A stretch of DNA of 64,000 nucleotides from an uncultured Bacteroidales bacterium (GTDB lineage: Bacteria > Bacteroidota > Bacteroidia > Bacteroidales > Muribaculaceae): assembly GCA_902774055.1 (NCBI GenBank), contig CACYGX010000005.1, forward strand, positions 62,001-126,000, given 5' to 3'. Within the stretch, counting starts at the first letter, position 1, and every line of letters starts with the position of its first letter. A model generated the notes under the pieces. It saw only the letters and a program-made list of their open reading frames with translations, ran no database searches and was not told the origin of the DNA. The translations under genes and the position numbers were made by a program. Shown here one piece after another: positions 17,316-27,400 of this stretch.

Positions 17316-18308
17316 TTACTTGGTGGCGGCTGAGATGGCGAGGTCGATGTTGGGACCCGAATAGGTGACAAGGCCCGTGCTGTCGGTCACAGCAAACCAT
17401 GGCATCGAGGCGATACCCAGCAACTGTATGCCAGGTTCCATTGGTCCCCCAGGCGCCCAGTAGTGCTGCCAGGCCTCGGGATCGGCGCCAATGGTGTGAT
17501 GCCAACGCAGGGTGTCGCTCTCGGCCAGCACATCAATTATCCGAACCGATTCATCTAGTTTCTGCATCTTATTGATGAGGTCCTTGCGATCCTTCTGCGG
17601 GTTGGCCCACAGGTTGAACAACGTGCGCCGTCCCGTGAGCTTGATTTCCTCAAACTTTCCGCCATGCTTGGCCAGCGTCAACGTCATCAGACGCGGCAAC
17701 CTAGGGGCCTTGCGCTCGGCGGGACTGTCGAGCAATGCTGCTGCCAGAGATTCGGGACGAGCCTTGGGATCAATGCCCTTGAACAACTTATTCACCTTGA
17801 CAAAGTCGCTGTAATCGCTATAATCCGATGCCAGCAACACCGTCGAAAGCATGTCTGCGGGATGTTCACGCACATACTTCTCGATAGCGGCATCCAGTCG
17901 GCTGGGGTTGGGATCGTTATAGAACGCCAAGTGCTCATCTATAAAAAGTTGCCAATCCTCATTAATGTGGTTACCCTTGACCTTGATAGCCATGCCCTTG
18001 CTGGCGTCCCCTTTCAACTTCAAATGGTCGCCGTTAGTGGCCACTACCCTCTTCAGCAGTTCGCCACGCTGGTCCATGATGCTCACCAGCACAGGAACTG
18101 CCGACGCTCCCTCGAACGAGAATTTCCCCTTCTTGTCCAAGTTAGCAAACTCATTGACGATGCCCGAATCGCCACGAAAGACAATCCTGACGGCCGTGCC
18201 GTTGAGGTGGGTCAGTTCACCGTCTATCTTGAAGTTGTCGCTGCTGCACGAGGCCAACAGTGTAGCCAACAACAGCATCAACAATGCAAGGGAATGTATC
18301 TTTTTCAT
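17316..18308 (-). CDS. DUF4369/thioredoxin-like lipoprotein
   Basis: 330 residues. Lipobox LLASC (Cys about 21), then a DUF4369 beta-domain (about 25-120: KIDGELTHLNGTAVRIVF ... FSFEGASAVPVLV) and a C-terminal region with the thioredoxin-like order GRRTLFNLWANPQKDRKDLIN ... GIASMPWFAVTDSTG. Normal family members carry a CxxC where this one has ANPQK, so it should not do redox chemistry. It probably sits on the periplasmic face of a membrane. It follows ispG by 33 bases and is the last gene of the rpoN operon. Confidence 0.8.
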   Translation of the reverse strand: MKKIHSLALLMLLLATLLASCSSDNFKIDGELTHLNGTAVRIVFRGDSGIVNEFANLDKKGKFSFEGASAVPVLVSIMDQRGELLKRVVATNGDHLKLKGDASKGMAIKVKGNHINEDWQLFIDEHLAFYNDPNPSRLDAAIEKYVREHPADMLSTVLLASDYSDYSDFVKVNKLFKGIDPKARPESLAAALLDSPAERKAPRLPRLMTLTLAKHGGKFEEIKLTGRRTLFNLWANPQKDRKDLINKMQKLDESVRIIDVLAESDTLRWHHTIGADPEAWQHYWAPGGPMEPGIQLLGIASMPWFAVTDSTGLVTYSGPNIDLAISAATK

Positions 18309-18341
18309 TCTTTCAATCGTTTTCGTTATCAGGACGCCCGT

Positions 18342-20168
18342 TTAGGGTTCACGCCAGTCGCCATGCTTCTTGATGAGTTCAATCAAGCGGTCTATGGCCT
18401 GCTCTTCGGGAATATTCATCTCGACGCACTCCTTGCCCTTATAGAGGCTGATGCGGCCTGCAGCAGCACCCACATAGCCGTAGTCGGCATCGGCCATTTC
18501 GCCGGGGCCGTTGACAATACACCCCATCACGCCAATCTTGAGATGGCTCAGGTGAGCCGTTGCCTGCTGCACGCTCTTGACGGTAGTCTGCAAGTCAAAC
18601 ATCGTCCTTCCGCAACCGGGGCAAGAGATAAACTCCGTCTTGCTCATGCGCTGGCGTGCCGCCTGCAGGATGGCAAAGGCATAATTTACTACATCCACAT
18701 TGCTGTGACTGTTGGGAGCCTCCAGCCAGATGCCATCGGCACGGCAGTTGAGCAACACAGCCCCCATGTCGGCGCCAGCCTTGACCTGCAGCCACTCTTT
18801 AGAGCTGTCGATATAGGTATTGCGAATGATTACGGGGCACTTGATGCCAGCCCTGTCAAGCGCATGCGTCAGCGCTTGCTGTTCGCCAGGGATATTCACG
18901 CCCACAGGGGTGATGACAAGAATCGTATCGCTGCGCCCTTTGAGGAACTCCAACCGGTGAACGGGTGTAGTGGCCGGCAACTGCAGGAAACGCTGCTTAG
19001 CCGACGAGCAACGGTCCCACTCGCCCAGGGTGAGCAACGGATAAACATTGCGCTCGCCACTCCAGCGATCTAGCGGCACCAAGAACTGGTGCATGCCGTC
19101 GATAAGTCCATCGGCACTGTAATAGAAGTCGGGCTGAATCTCAGCCTGATCAAGTTCGTCAGGGCGATAGCTCGCAATGACCACGGGAGGCCTGTTTCCG
19201 CCGATTCGGTCGTCCACGGTAACTGTCTCGCGTCGCACGGGACACAAGGGGTCGTAGCCCTCGGCAAACTCTCCCTCGATGGTCTCATGCCCCTTGCGGG
19301 AAGCGATATAATCTACCAGTTTGCGTGCCACAGGGATTTCCAGTTCAGGCTCCTCACTGAGCGAGACACGGATGGTATCACCCAGTCCCTCGGCCATGAG
19401 CGCGCCGATGCCCACAGCACTCTTGATGCGGCCATCCTCGCCAAAGCCTGCCTCGGTCACTCCCAGATGCAACGGGAAGTGCATGTCCTCGCGGTCCATA
19501 GCATCCACCAAACGACGGACGGCCTCGACCATGACGACGACATTCGAAGCCTTCATCGAGATGACCACATCCATGAAACCTTCCTGAACAAACACGCGCA
19601 GAAACTCCATCACACTCTCGACCATACCCGCCGCGGTGTTGCCATAGCGGCTCATGATGCGGTCGCTGAGTGAGCCGTGATTCACGCCCAAGCGCACCGC
19701 AGTGTGATGCTCACGGCACACGGCAATGAACGGCAACAACGCTTCGCGTATGCGGCCAAGTTCGGCCTGATACTCCTCATCGGTATAATCCAGTTGCTTG
19801 AAAGTGCGGGCTGGGTCCACAAAGTTTCCCGGGTTGATGCGCACACCCTCGCACACGGCAGCCGCTGCAAGCGCAGCGTTGGGGTTGAAATGGATATCGG
19901 CGATAACAGGAATGTCGCAGTCTTGTGCCCTGAGCACCTGGGTCATCTCACCAATGCTCTGTGCCTGCTTCACGCCCTGTGCAGTCAGGCGGACATAATC
20001 GGCCCCTGCAAAGGCGATGCGCTGGCACTGCGCCGCGCTGGCTGCAATATCGTCGGTAGGGGTATTGGTCATCGATTGCACACGAACGGGCCACTCACTG
20101 CCTAGAGGGATATTCCCCACAGGGACGCTGACAGTGGCACGACGGCAATAATTGAAAGTCTTGTTCAT
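18342..20168 (-). CDS. ispG: 4-hydroxy-3-methylbut-2-en-1-yl diphosphate synthase, large form
   Basis: 608 residues, the three-domain form with an extra middle domain seen in Bacteroidota, Chlamydia and plants. The enzyme reduces the cyclic diphosphate MEcPP to HMBPP in the non-mevalonate isoprenoid pathway. The N-terminal TIM barrel holds GSEWPVRVQSMTNTPTDD and DIHFNPNAAL; the C-terminal iron-sulphur domain holds ISCPGCGRTMFDLQ and GVMGCIVNGPGEMADADYGY, with the three cluster cysteines and the following glutamate. It lies 40 bases after the PAP2-family gene in a minus-strand operon. Confidence 0.96.
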   Translation of the reverse strand: MNKTFNYCRRATVSVPVGNIPLGSEWPVRVQSMTNTPTDDIAASAAQCQRIAFAGADYVRLTAQGVKQAQSIGEMTQVLRAQDCDIPVIADIHFNPNAALAAAAVCEGVRINPGNFVDPARTFKQLDYTDEEYQAELGRIREALLPFIAVCREHHTAVRLGVNHGSLSDRIMSRYGNTAAGMVESVMEFLRVFVQEGFMDVVISMKASNVVVMVEAVRRLVDAMDREDMHFPLHLGVTEAGFGEDGRIKSAVGIGALMAEGLGDTIRVSLSEEPELEIPVARKLVDYIASRKGHETIEGEFAEGYDPLCPVRRETVTVDDRIGGNRPPVVIASYRPDELDQAEIQPDFYYSADGLIDGMHQFLVPLDRWSGERNVYPLLTLGEWDRCSSAKQRFLQLPATTPVHRLEFLKGRSDTILVITPVGVNIPGEQQALTHALDRAGIKCPVIIRNTYIDSSKEWLQVKAGADMGAVLLNCRADGIWLEAPNSHSNVDVVNYAFAILQAARQRMSKTEFISCPGCGRTMFDLQTTVKSVQQATAHLSHLKIGVMGCIVNGPGEMADADYGYVGAAAGRISLYKGKECVEMNIPEEQAIDRLIELIKKHGDWREP

Positions 20169-20208
20169 CTTTATTCTTGGTAGTTTCTAATTTTCTGGTA
20201 CTATCTTT

Positions 20209-20853
20209 CTAACCTAGGTATTTCATCGTTAGGCACACGCACAGGAAACCCACTACAACGCCAGCCAGCACCTGGAGCATGTCATGACGCCTGAGGGCAA
20301 GACGAGCAGAGCCCAACACACCTGCCAATATAATGATCAGACACATGATCCAGAACAGATCAAAGGCGCTCAAGTCCTGCACGTGAATCTGAAAAATCAA
20401 GGCTATCAAGCCGCCGATGCCAGCCATGTGGGCACTGATTTTCCACTTCAGGTTGATGAGTGCCATGACCACGACCGTCAACGCCGATCCCACCATGAAC
20501 ATCGTGAACCACTGCGGTGAGTGGCAATAATACAGGTAGAACGCGGCGACCGCATAGCACAATGCCGTAAACAGGTAAGGAATCAAACGCTGCTCACGCA
20601 CATCAACATGGAGGCTCTTCACAAGTTTAAAATGCCGTAACACACTCAGGAAAATGAGCGGCACAATGCAGGTGATGCCCATGCACACGAGCAGTACCGC
20701 CACACGGGTTCCATAGGGCAACACACACAGCACCGACACCGAGAGCACCAGGAACACGCCATAGGTGGGCATGAGCAACGGGCTCAATGCCGTGGACATG
20801 AAGTTAGCCAAGCCTGCGATAAACTTGTTGACTGTATATCTGTTCATTTTCAT
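20209..20853 (-). CDS. PAP2-family integral membrane protein
   Basis: About 214 residues from MKMNRYTV; an upstream in-frame ATG at 20889 would add 12 residues. Five or six membrane helices. The phosphatase motifs are degenerate: KWKISAHMAGIGG resembles motif 2 (SGHAAG) and RRHDMLQVLAGVVVG resembles motif 3 with the nucleophilic His. PAP2 enzymes remove phosphate from lipid phosphates such as undecaprenyl diphosphate. Its place between rpoN and ispG is common in Bacteroidales, as far as I recall. Activity is uncertain because of the altered motif 2. Confidence 0.75.
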   Translation of the reverse strand: MKMNRYTVNKFIAGLANFMSTALSPLLMPTYGVFLVLSVSVLCVLPYGTRVAVLLVCMGITCIVPLIFLSVLRHFKLVKSLHVDVREQRLIPYLFTALCYAVAAFYLYYCHSPQWFTMFMVGSALTVVVMALINLKWKISAHMAGIGGLIALIFQIHVQDLSAFDLFWIMCLIIILAGVLGSARLALRRHDMLQVLAGVVVGFLCVCLTMKYLG

Positions 20854-20895
20854 CTTATTCTGGCAGATGCATGCTAAAACTGATAGCAAGCATTG

Positions 20896-22359
20896 TTATT
20901 TGGCCATCTTGCGGCGCACTGTGCTACTGGGGATGTTGAGGACATCACGATACTTAGCCACCGTGCGGCGCTCGAGTTTGTATCCCATCTCCTTGAGTCG
21001 CTCACACAGTGCATCGTCACTCAACGGGTGAGCCTTGTCCTCGGCTTCGACCAGTTTTTTCAGGTCATCATACACCTCATGCCTGGAGGCACCATTGATG
21101 TCCTCCGAGAAGAAGGATTTCAGGCTCTTGACGCCCCAAGGCAGTTGCACATACTTGTTGCTCACGGCACGTGACACGACCGACACGTCCTTGCCAATCA
21201 TGTCGGCAATCTGCTGCTGGCCCAATGGTTTCAAGTCACGCTCATCACCGCTCATGAAGAAATCAGGCTGGCACTTGACGATGGCGCTCATGGTGTTGAA
21301 CAACGTCTCCTGGCGTTGCTTGAGTACCTCAATAAACATGCTGGCGCGCTGATAAGCGTCCTGTATCTGCTTTTTCTCCTTGGTTTCCTTCACGCTCAAG
21401 GTGCCCGCCTGCTTGTAACGCTCATTCATCATGGCGTAGCTCTCACTGATTTGCAGCGCAGGGATGTTGTTGCGTAGCGTTACGGTTAAGCGCCCGCTAT
21501 CCTCGTCAATCTCCACGTCAAAGTCAGGGGTGACCTGCTGGCTATTGTCGTTGTGGGAACCGAAAGCATTACCAGGGAAGGGATTCAACCCACGGCGAAT
21601 CTCACGCCTGAACACATCGTTGAGATGCTGCGTGTCAACACCCAAGCGACGGCTCAATGCATCAAACTTCATGCTGGCGAGTTCGTCAAAATACGACTCG
21701 ACGAGTTGCACGGCCAGCCCCACGTCGGGTGTCTGCGGCTTGCGCTTGAGTTGCAAGAGCATGCACTCACGCAAGTCCCTTGCACCGATGCCCGGCGGGT
21801 CCAGGGACTGTACAATTTTCAGCACCTCATCTACCTGGTTGGCGTCCACGACATATCCATCATTGAACGTCACGTCATCGGCAATCTCGGTAGAGCTGCG
21901 ACGCAGGTAACCGTTATCCTCGATGTTGCCCACAATGGCACGGGCAATAATCTGTTGCGTCTCGTCCAACTCGAGTTCACCCAATTGATCGAGAAGATAC
22001 TCCTGAAGGGTCTTCTCGCTCACGGCAGTCGGCGCATAGTACTCGTCGTCACGGCTGCGGTTGTTGGCAAAGTAGCGGTACCATGCCATCGTGTCATCGT
22101 CGCCGTTAGTCTCGGAGTTGACCTCGTCGGCCGGCGTGCGGCTATTCTCGCGCTCGTTGTCGTTGTCGCTCGCGTTGTTGCCAAATTCATCGTTCTCGTC
22201 CGACTTCTTCTCGAGAGCCTGAATTTCATTGACCTTATTGTCGATGAACTCGGCCATCTCGGCATCGCTTTTCTCCAGCACCAAGCCCAACATGCGTTGT
22301 TGCTCTAGTGCCAGACGCTGCGTCTGCTTCTGTTCTTGTGTGAGTCCCTGTTTTGCCAT
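20896..22359 (-). CDS. rpoN: RNA polymerase sigma-54 factor
   Basis: 487 residues. Region I is Gln/Leu-rich (QKQTQRLALEQQRMLGLV), region II is acidic (DENDEFGNNASDNDNERE), and region III ends with the RpoN box ERRTVAKYRDVLNIPSSTVRR, which reads the -24 promoter element. The core-binding part has LDPPGIGARDLRECMLLQ. Sigma-54 directs activator-dependent transcription. A -7 element at 22390-22397 lies 31 bases upstream, and the gene leads an operon with the PAP2-family gene, ispG and the DUF4369 lipoprotein. Confidence 0.96.
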   Translation of the reverse strand: MAKQGLTQEQKQTQRLALEQQRMLGLVLEKSDAEMAEFIDNKVNEIQALEKKSDENDEFGNNASDNDNERENSRTPADEVNSETNGDDDTMAWYRYFANNRSRDDEYYAPTAVSEKTLQEYLLDQLGELELDETQQIIARAIVGNIEDNGYLRRSSTEIADDVTFNDGYVVDANQVDEVLKIVQSLDPPGIGARDLRECMLLQLKRKPQTPDVGLAVQLVESYFDELASMKFDALSRRLGVDTQHLNDVFRREIRRGLNPFPGNAFGSHNDNSQQVTPDFDVEIDEDSGRLTVTLRNNIPALQISESYAMMNERYKQAGTLSVKETKEKKQIQDAYQRASMFIEVLKQRQETLFNTMSAIVKCQPDFFMSGDERDLKPLGQQQIADMIGKDVSVVSRAVSNKYVQLPWGVKSLKSFFSEDINGASRHEVYDDLKKLVEAEDKAHPLSDDALCERLKEMGYKLERRTVAKYRDVLNIPSSTVRRKMAK

Positions 22360-22389
22360 TGTTCTCAGAGGTTTTTATCTTGTAACCTA

Positions 22390-22397
22390 CAAAATTA
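22390..22397 (-). promoter_or_regulatory. -7 element of the rpoN operon
   Basis: Minus-strand TAATTTTG, giving a leader of about 24 bases before the rpoN ATG. Confidence 0.5.
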
Positions 22398-22459
22398 CAA
22401 TAAAGTTGTTAGTTGTTGGTTGTCATGGGCTGGATTTTTTTGATTTTTCTATAAAAGAC

Positions 22460-22503
22460 CGATGCCACCGCCACGGGGATAGTCCCCAAGGCCGATGGCA
22501 TCG
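22460..22503 (-). terminator. Hairpin after the GIN-domain gene
   Basis: CGATGCCA (22460-22467) pairs with TGGCATCG (22496-22503), with an inner GGGGA/TCCCC stem. Four Ts follow on the minus strand, so it probably ends the dusB-GIN transcript. Confidence 0.6.
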
Positions 22504-22533
22504 CTTTTCATCTATAGTATTATGTCTCGATGG

Positions 22534-23241
22534 CTAATCCATCGGAATAGCCTTGATGGTGCCCAACTTGCGCACCGAGACTTTGGAGGGATTGCCTTTA
22601 TAATAGACCTTTCCCGTGCCGCTGCCGCTCACTTTGAGTTCGCCACCGAGCACGTTGCAGCCGACGCTTCCCGTGCCAATGATGCGGCACTTGACGTTGG
22701 TTGCATCCACCTTATCGGCTTGTATTTCTCCCGTACCCACCAGTTTGATGTCCAAGTTATCGCACGAGCCGTCGGCAATGAGTTTGCCCTTACCGCTAAG
22801 GATTTGCAACTCCAGTTTTGAAGCACGCACACCGCGCAGGATAATCTTGCCGTTATCGACGACGCGCGCCTTAAATTCCTTCATCGGCGAGAGTCCCGAT
22901 ACCCTCAAGACACTGTCTCCCGCATTTCCAATCTCTTCGAGTGAAGACGAGTACAACGTCAGTGTGGGCAGGCCACCCTGTTTCTCGAGCACATCATCGA
23001 CCTGCAAGGTCAATCGGCCATTGCTGTTGAGATTGAACATCAGGCCTTGAAGTACTTCGGGTGTGCATTCTATCACGGCGATACCTGCCGAATCGGCATT
23101 GCAACGGTACACCACATTAATGTTGTCAATTAAGCTAAAACGGCTGAAATTCCCCACCTGGATTTCATGACGGCTGACTTGAGCGCCAAGGGTCAGTGAT
23201 ACCAGGACCATCAGCATGATGCTAATCAATTCTTTCTTCAT
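22534..23241 (-). CDS. GIN-domain (DUF2807) adhesin-like protein
   Basis: 235 residues from MKKELIS; two codons further upstream are also in frame. A signal peptide (about 1-20, ending LGAQ) is followed by a repetitive beta-helix: NFSRFSLIDNINVVYRCNADS, GKIILRGVRASKLELQILSGKGKLIADGSCDNLDIKLVGTGEI and GSGTGKVYYKG, the DUF2807 pattern of short strands with Gly turns. Probably periplasmic or surface-located; the function of the family is not established. Its start overlaps the end of dusB by about 20 bases, so it is co-translated with it. Confidence 0.85.
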   Translation of the reverse strand: MKKELISIMLMVLVSLTLGAQVSRHEIQVGNFSRFSLIDNINVVYRCNADSAGIAVIECTPEVLQGLMFNLNSNGRLTLQVDDVLEKQGGLPTLTLYSSSLEEIGNAGDSVLRVSGLSPMKEFKARVVDNGKIILRGVRASKLELQILSGKGKLIADGSCDNLDIKLVGTGEIQADKVDATNVKCRIIGTGSVGCNVLGGELKVSGSGTGKVYYKGNPSKVSVRKLGTIKAIPMD

Positions 23242-24259
23242 TATCGTCATTCGTTTGCTCAGTTATAGATTCGTCAACAGTAGGTAATATGTCTTTCTCG
23301 ATATGGTCGAGTATTGCGACGAGTTCGTCGCGGGTATTGGCTTGGAGCATGGCAATGCGCGTGGGACGGAAATTGAGGATCCCCTTAAACAGCGGCGTGG
23401 CGGCCAAGTGGCGGCGGATGTGCAGAATGCCGCGGTACTCGTCGATGCGGTCGATGCTTTCATCAATCTGGCGACGTATCAGCGCCATCTTCTCCTCGTT
23501 GGAGATTTCGGGCACTTCACCCGTTAGCAAGTACTGCTTCATCTCGCGGAAAATCCACGGCGCACCGATGCTTGCACGGCCCACCATCACGCCGTCAACA
23601 CCATAGCGGTCATAGCACTCCTTCAAGCGCTGCGGCGTTGTCACATCGCCATTGCCGATGATGGGAATCGTCATGCGGGGGTTATTCTTTACCTCGCCGA
23701 TGAGGGTCCAGTCGGCCTCGCCAGTGTAAATCTGCGAACGTGTCCTGCCATGGATGGTGAGTGCCGCGATACCGCAGTCCTGCAACTGCTCGGCAAGATC
23801 AACGATGATTTTGCTGTTGTGGTCCCAGCCCAGACGCGTTTTCACGGTCACGGGCAAGTCAACGGCATTGACCACGGCACGGGTAATCTCGAGCATGAGC
23901 GGAATGTTGCGCAACATGCCAGCGCCTGAGCCTTTGCCCGCAATCTTTTTCACGGGGCAGCCCCAATTGATGTCGATGAATTCAGGCTTGGCGGTAGCAG
24001 CAATGCGTGCGGCCTCGACCATCGCGTCCACATCGCGACCATAGATCTGGATAGCCGCCGGGCGCTCGCCAGGGGCTATGGCCATCTTCTGAATAGAACG
24101 TTCAATGTTGCGGATGAGCGCGTCGGCACTGACAAACTCGGTATAGACCATGTCGGCGCCCTGCTCACGGCAGATGAGCCTAAATGACTGATCGGTGACG
24201 TCTTCCATCGGAGCCAACATCACCGGGCGTTCGCCTAAGTCTGTATTCCCTATTTTCAT
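23222..24259 (-). CDS. dusB: tRNA-dihydrouridine synthase
   Basis: 345 residues from MKIGNTDL; an in-frame ATG 45 bases upstream is less likely. An FMN-dependent TIM barrel that reduces uridines in the tRNA D-loop. Motifs: APMEDVTDQSFR, INWGCPVKKIAGKGSGAGML with the catalytic Cys, TVKTRLGW, ALTIHGRTRSQ, IGNGDVTTPQ and GVMVGRASIGAPW. These fit the DusB group. The C-terminal extension is acidic. It leads a small operon with the GIN-domain gene. Confidence 0.95.
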   Translation of the reverse strand: MKIGNTDLGERPVMLAPMEDVTDQSFRLICREQGADMVYTEFVSADALIRNIERSIQKMAIAPGERPAAIQIYGRDVDAMVEAARIAATAKPEFIDINWGCPVKKIAGKGSGAGMLRNIPLMLEITRAVVNAVDLPVTVKTRLGWDHNSKIIVDLAEQLQDCGIAALTIHGRTRSQIYTGEADWTLIGEVKNNPRMTIPIIGNGDVTTPQRLKECYDRYGVDGVMVGRASIGAPWIFREMKQYLLTGEVPEISNEEKMALIRRQIDESIDRIDEYRGILHIRRHLAATPLFKGILNFRPTRIAMLQANTRDELVAILDHIEKDILPTVDESITEQTNDDNEERID

Positions 24260-24454
24260 CGCGGTCCTGTGCCTTGCATTTGTTTTACAGTGCGAAATTA
24301 CCACAATTTGCCAAATCCCACAAACTCTTAACGCATTTTAGGACACAATTAAGTAAAAATAGGACTCTATCATACCGCTATTTAACAGTAAAAAAGGCTG
24401 CCACACATGGTTGTGCAGCAGCCATAGCTTTAATGGGGAGGTGGAGGAGCTTGG

Positions 24455-27400
24455 TTATGAACCGATGGAGCACTTCATAGTATCAACGTGATTGCCACTG
24501 CGGCCCTGCACGATGTAGATGCCTCGTGACAAGTGATGCAGGCCAACAGCATCAGTACCTGTCGCTACAGCCTGTCCGTTGATATTATAAACGACGATTG
24601 CACCAGGATAGGTCGCAACCTTGTCACGCACCTGAATCATCGGAGCCACATCAAAAATGTGCTCGACGACGGTTGCTTGGGTCTCAACGACCTCGCTATC
24701 GGTGATGGTGAAGAAATAGTCACGGTCGGCAACGATATCATAGTCGGGCAACTGCAAACCATTGTTCCAGTTGTTGAAAATGAGGTGGTAATTGCCGCTG
24801 TTGGCGTCAAGCAGGAAGACCTTGTAGGTTGAGCCATTGACGATGGAATCGCCCACACTGGCCTCGCCTGGCCATGCGCCAAAGAGTTCGCTGTCGCCCC
24901 ATGCATACAGGCCCAGAGCATCCCAGCCTGTCAGGTCATTGACAAAGATGTAGTGCTGTGAAGCGGGAATCTTGGGCAACTCACCACGAATGCTGAAGTC
25001 ATCGATACCCAGTGCCATAGCACCCTGGGCAGCGCTACCGCTAGCCACACTGATGTTCCATGCCAGATACAGGTCACAACCACGGGCAATCTTGGTGCCG
25101 AGCACGGCATTCACGGGCACGGTTTCGCCAGGCACGGTTTCATAGCCTGCCGTCTCGCTGTCGGGAGCGAAATAGGTGTAGAAATCGTTGCCGGCACTTG
25201 TCCAGTTACGGCCGTCGATGGAGTAGTAGAGTTGTACGGCAAAGCCAGCGCTATTATTGCCCTTGCGGTACTTCTCGACGTTATAGGTGATGTTGACGTT
25301 CTCAATGTCCTTCTTGCCTGTGTTGAGCAGGTGAGCATAGACATTGACACACCTCGTGCCATTATCAACGCCTGTCGAGATGCCGCCCAGGGCACGGTCG
25401 CTACCTGCATTGTCGCCAAAGTTCCAAGTACCGTTCTTGGCATTGCTGGGCAGGCTCACGCCACCACTGTACATCGTTTGGTCATCAGCTTGGTCATAGC
25501 GGCCTACCGTGCGCGGAGCGGTAAGGATTCTGTCGATGCGCCAAGCCTCGGGCAGCGTGGCGGTAGCGGCGTCACCCATCATGTCAAATGCCTCGCTGGC
25601 GCTCAGGGTCGTCTCGTTCAGTTCAATGGCGGGATAAGTAATCACCTCGGTCAGGGCGTCTGCCACCTTGAGGTTTGCGGTCTGCGTGAAGTTGCCGGTT
25701 GCTGCAGTCACCGTGTATTCGCCATTGGTACCGTCGCTGGTAAACACGCCGTTAGCATCGATTTCACCACCAGCGCTCAAGGTCATCACCACGGGTTCGG
25801 GAGCCTCGATTTCCATGCCGAACTGGTCGCGAACGGTCACCTTGTAATGAACTTGGCCTGCAGTATGGTCAACATAGTTGGTAAAGCCGTTCAAGGCGCG
25901 GCTGGCATAGCCTCGCATGGCGGCAGCATCACTGGCACTCATGGCAGCGGGAGCCCACGAGATATCCATCGGATCAACGCCGTAGATGAGGCCATACTCC
26001 ATCGCTGCGGCCATATAGGTTGCCTTGAGGGTGGGATGGCGGTCGTCGAGGAACCAAGTCAAGGTGCCCTCGCTGCCCTCCAGGTCATAGACTTCCTGAT
26101 AGGCCACGCCCACGGGGCACAGGGTCACGCCCAGATCAAGGGCAACATCCTGATAGTTCTTGACAAAGGTCGAGTTAAACGCAGTGTAATTGGCCCAATC
26201 GCCACTATAAGCCCAGTTGATGGGCACGATGATGATGGCATTGGGGTTGGGGCAGTACTCGCGGATGTAGTCCACCCAACGCTTGACGTTGGCGCGGAAG
26301 GTCTCCACATCGGTGCGGGGCAACGAACTCTGCTCCTGCAGGATAATGTGGCTCCAGGCCTCGCTGCGCACGAGCATCTTAGCGCCAGGGTTGCCGTCCT
26401 CGGCAACGCCGTCGCCCTCGTCCCAGTGGGTCTTGAGAGACTTGCCCAACAGGGTGTGCTTGGTCCAAACGGCATCCTTGCCCATCGACTCAGCGATACT
26501 GTTGAACACGGCATCCTGGTCATTATAATAAATGAGGCTATTGTTGAGCGAGAGCACCTTGACATGCTCGGGCACTTGGGGCACAAGCACGACATCGGCC
26601 GGCTGCAACGTCATCGTGGTGGGAGTGGAAGCGGCCAACTCAAGGTTGTATTCACCGGTTCCCAGGTTGAAGGTCACATCATAGGTGCCCGGGGCAGTCG
26701 AGACGCGGCCGTTGGCGCCCTTGATAAGCGTGCCGCTGGTATTGTTACCAGTGAGGTCGCTTTCTGCACCCCAGACGCCACCCATACCCAGGCGCTGATA
26801 GATGCGCCAGTGGCTATAGCCGTCACCCACAGCGGGCAGGGTCACCTGACCCTTGAAAATCTTGTCACTGACGAGTTTGAGCTCGCCCGAAGCGTCCATG
26901 TAGTTCCAACCATTGTTGTCACCGATGACATAAACCGAGGTCAGGCCCGTGTCGTCATCATCGCTCTCGAGCAAGAGCGTTGCAGTTCCATCGACAATCG
27001 TGAGAACGATGCGTGAGCACATGAATGCATTGCCGCCGCACGAGATATTGTCGTTGGTACCCAAAACGAGGGCATAGGGCGTACCCATCTGGATGCTCGT
27101 ACCATTGCTGCCGTAATTGCAAGCGCTGCTCCAGTTGGCGTCAGCCACCTTGAAAGCGCCACTCAGCGTTTTGTCATACAGCACATAGGTGTTGCCACCC
27201 TCGTCGCTGAATTCCCAGTCGGTCACGGCACCCCAACTGTTCACTTCACCGCGCAGGAAGATGCCCGATGCGACAAACGGGGGCCTGGTGGGATCAACAT
27301 AACCCGTGTAGTTCGACGGATCGGTGATTTCAATCACCTCTTCCTTGGTCAGGCACAGGTAGTAGTCACGGTTAGCTGTAATGCTGGTGTTCAGCGCGTT

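Noticed and set aside
25232-27016. 594-codon open frame antisense to the SGNH-hydrolase gene
   Set aside because: Shadow of a GC-rich gene; no start context, no domain, and composition is that of an antisense frame. The same holds for 15451-16746, 17664-19073, 52887-53882 and 46633-47619.
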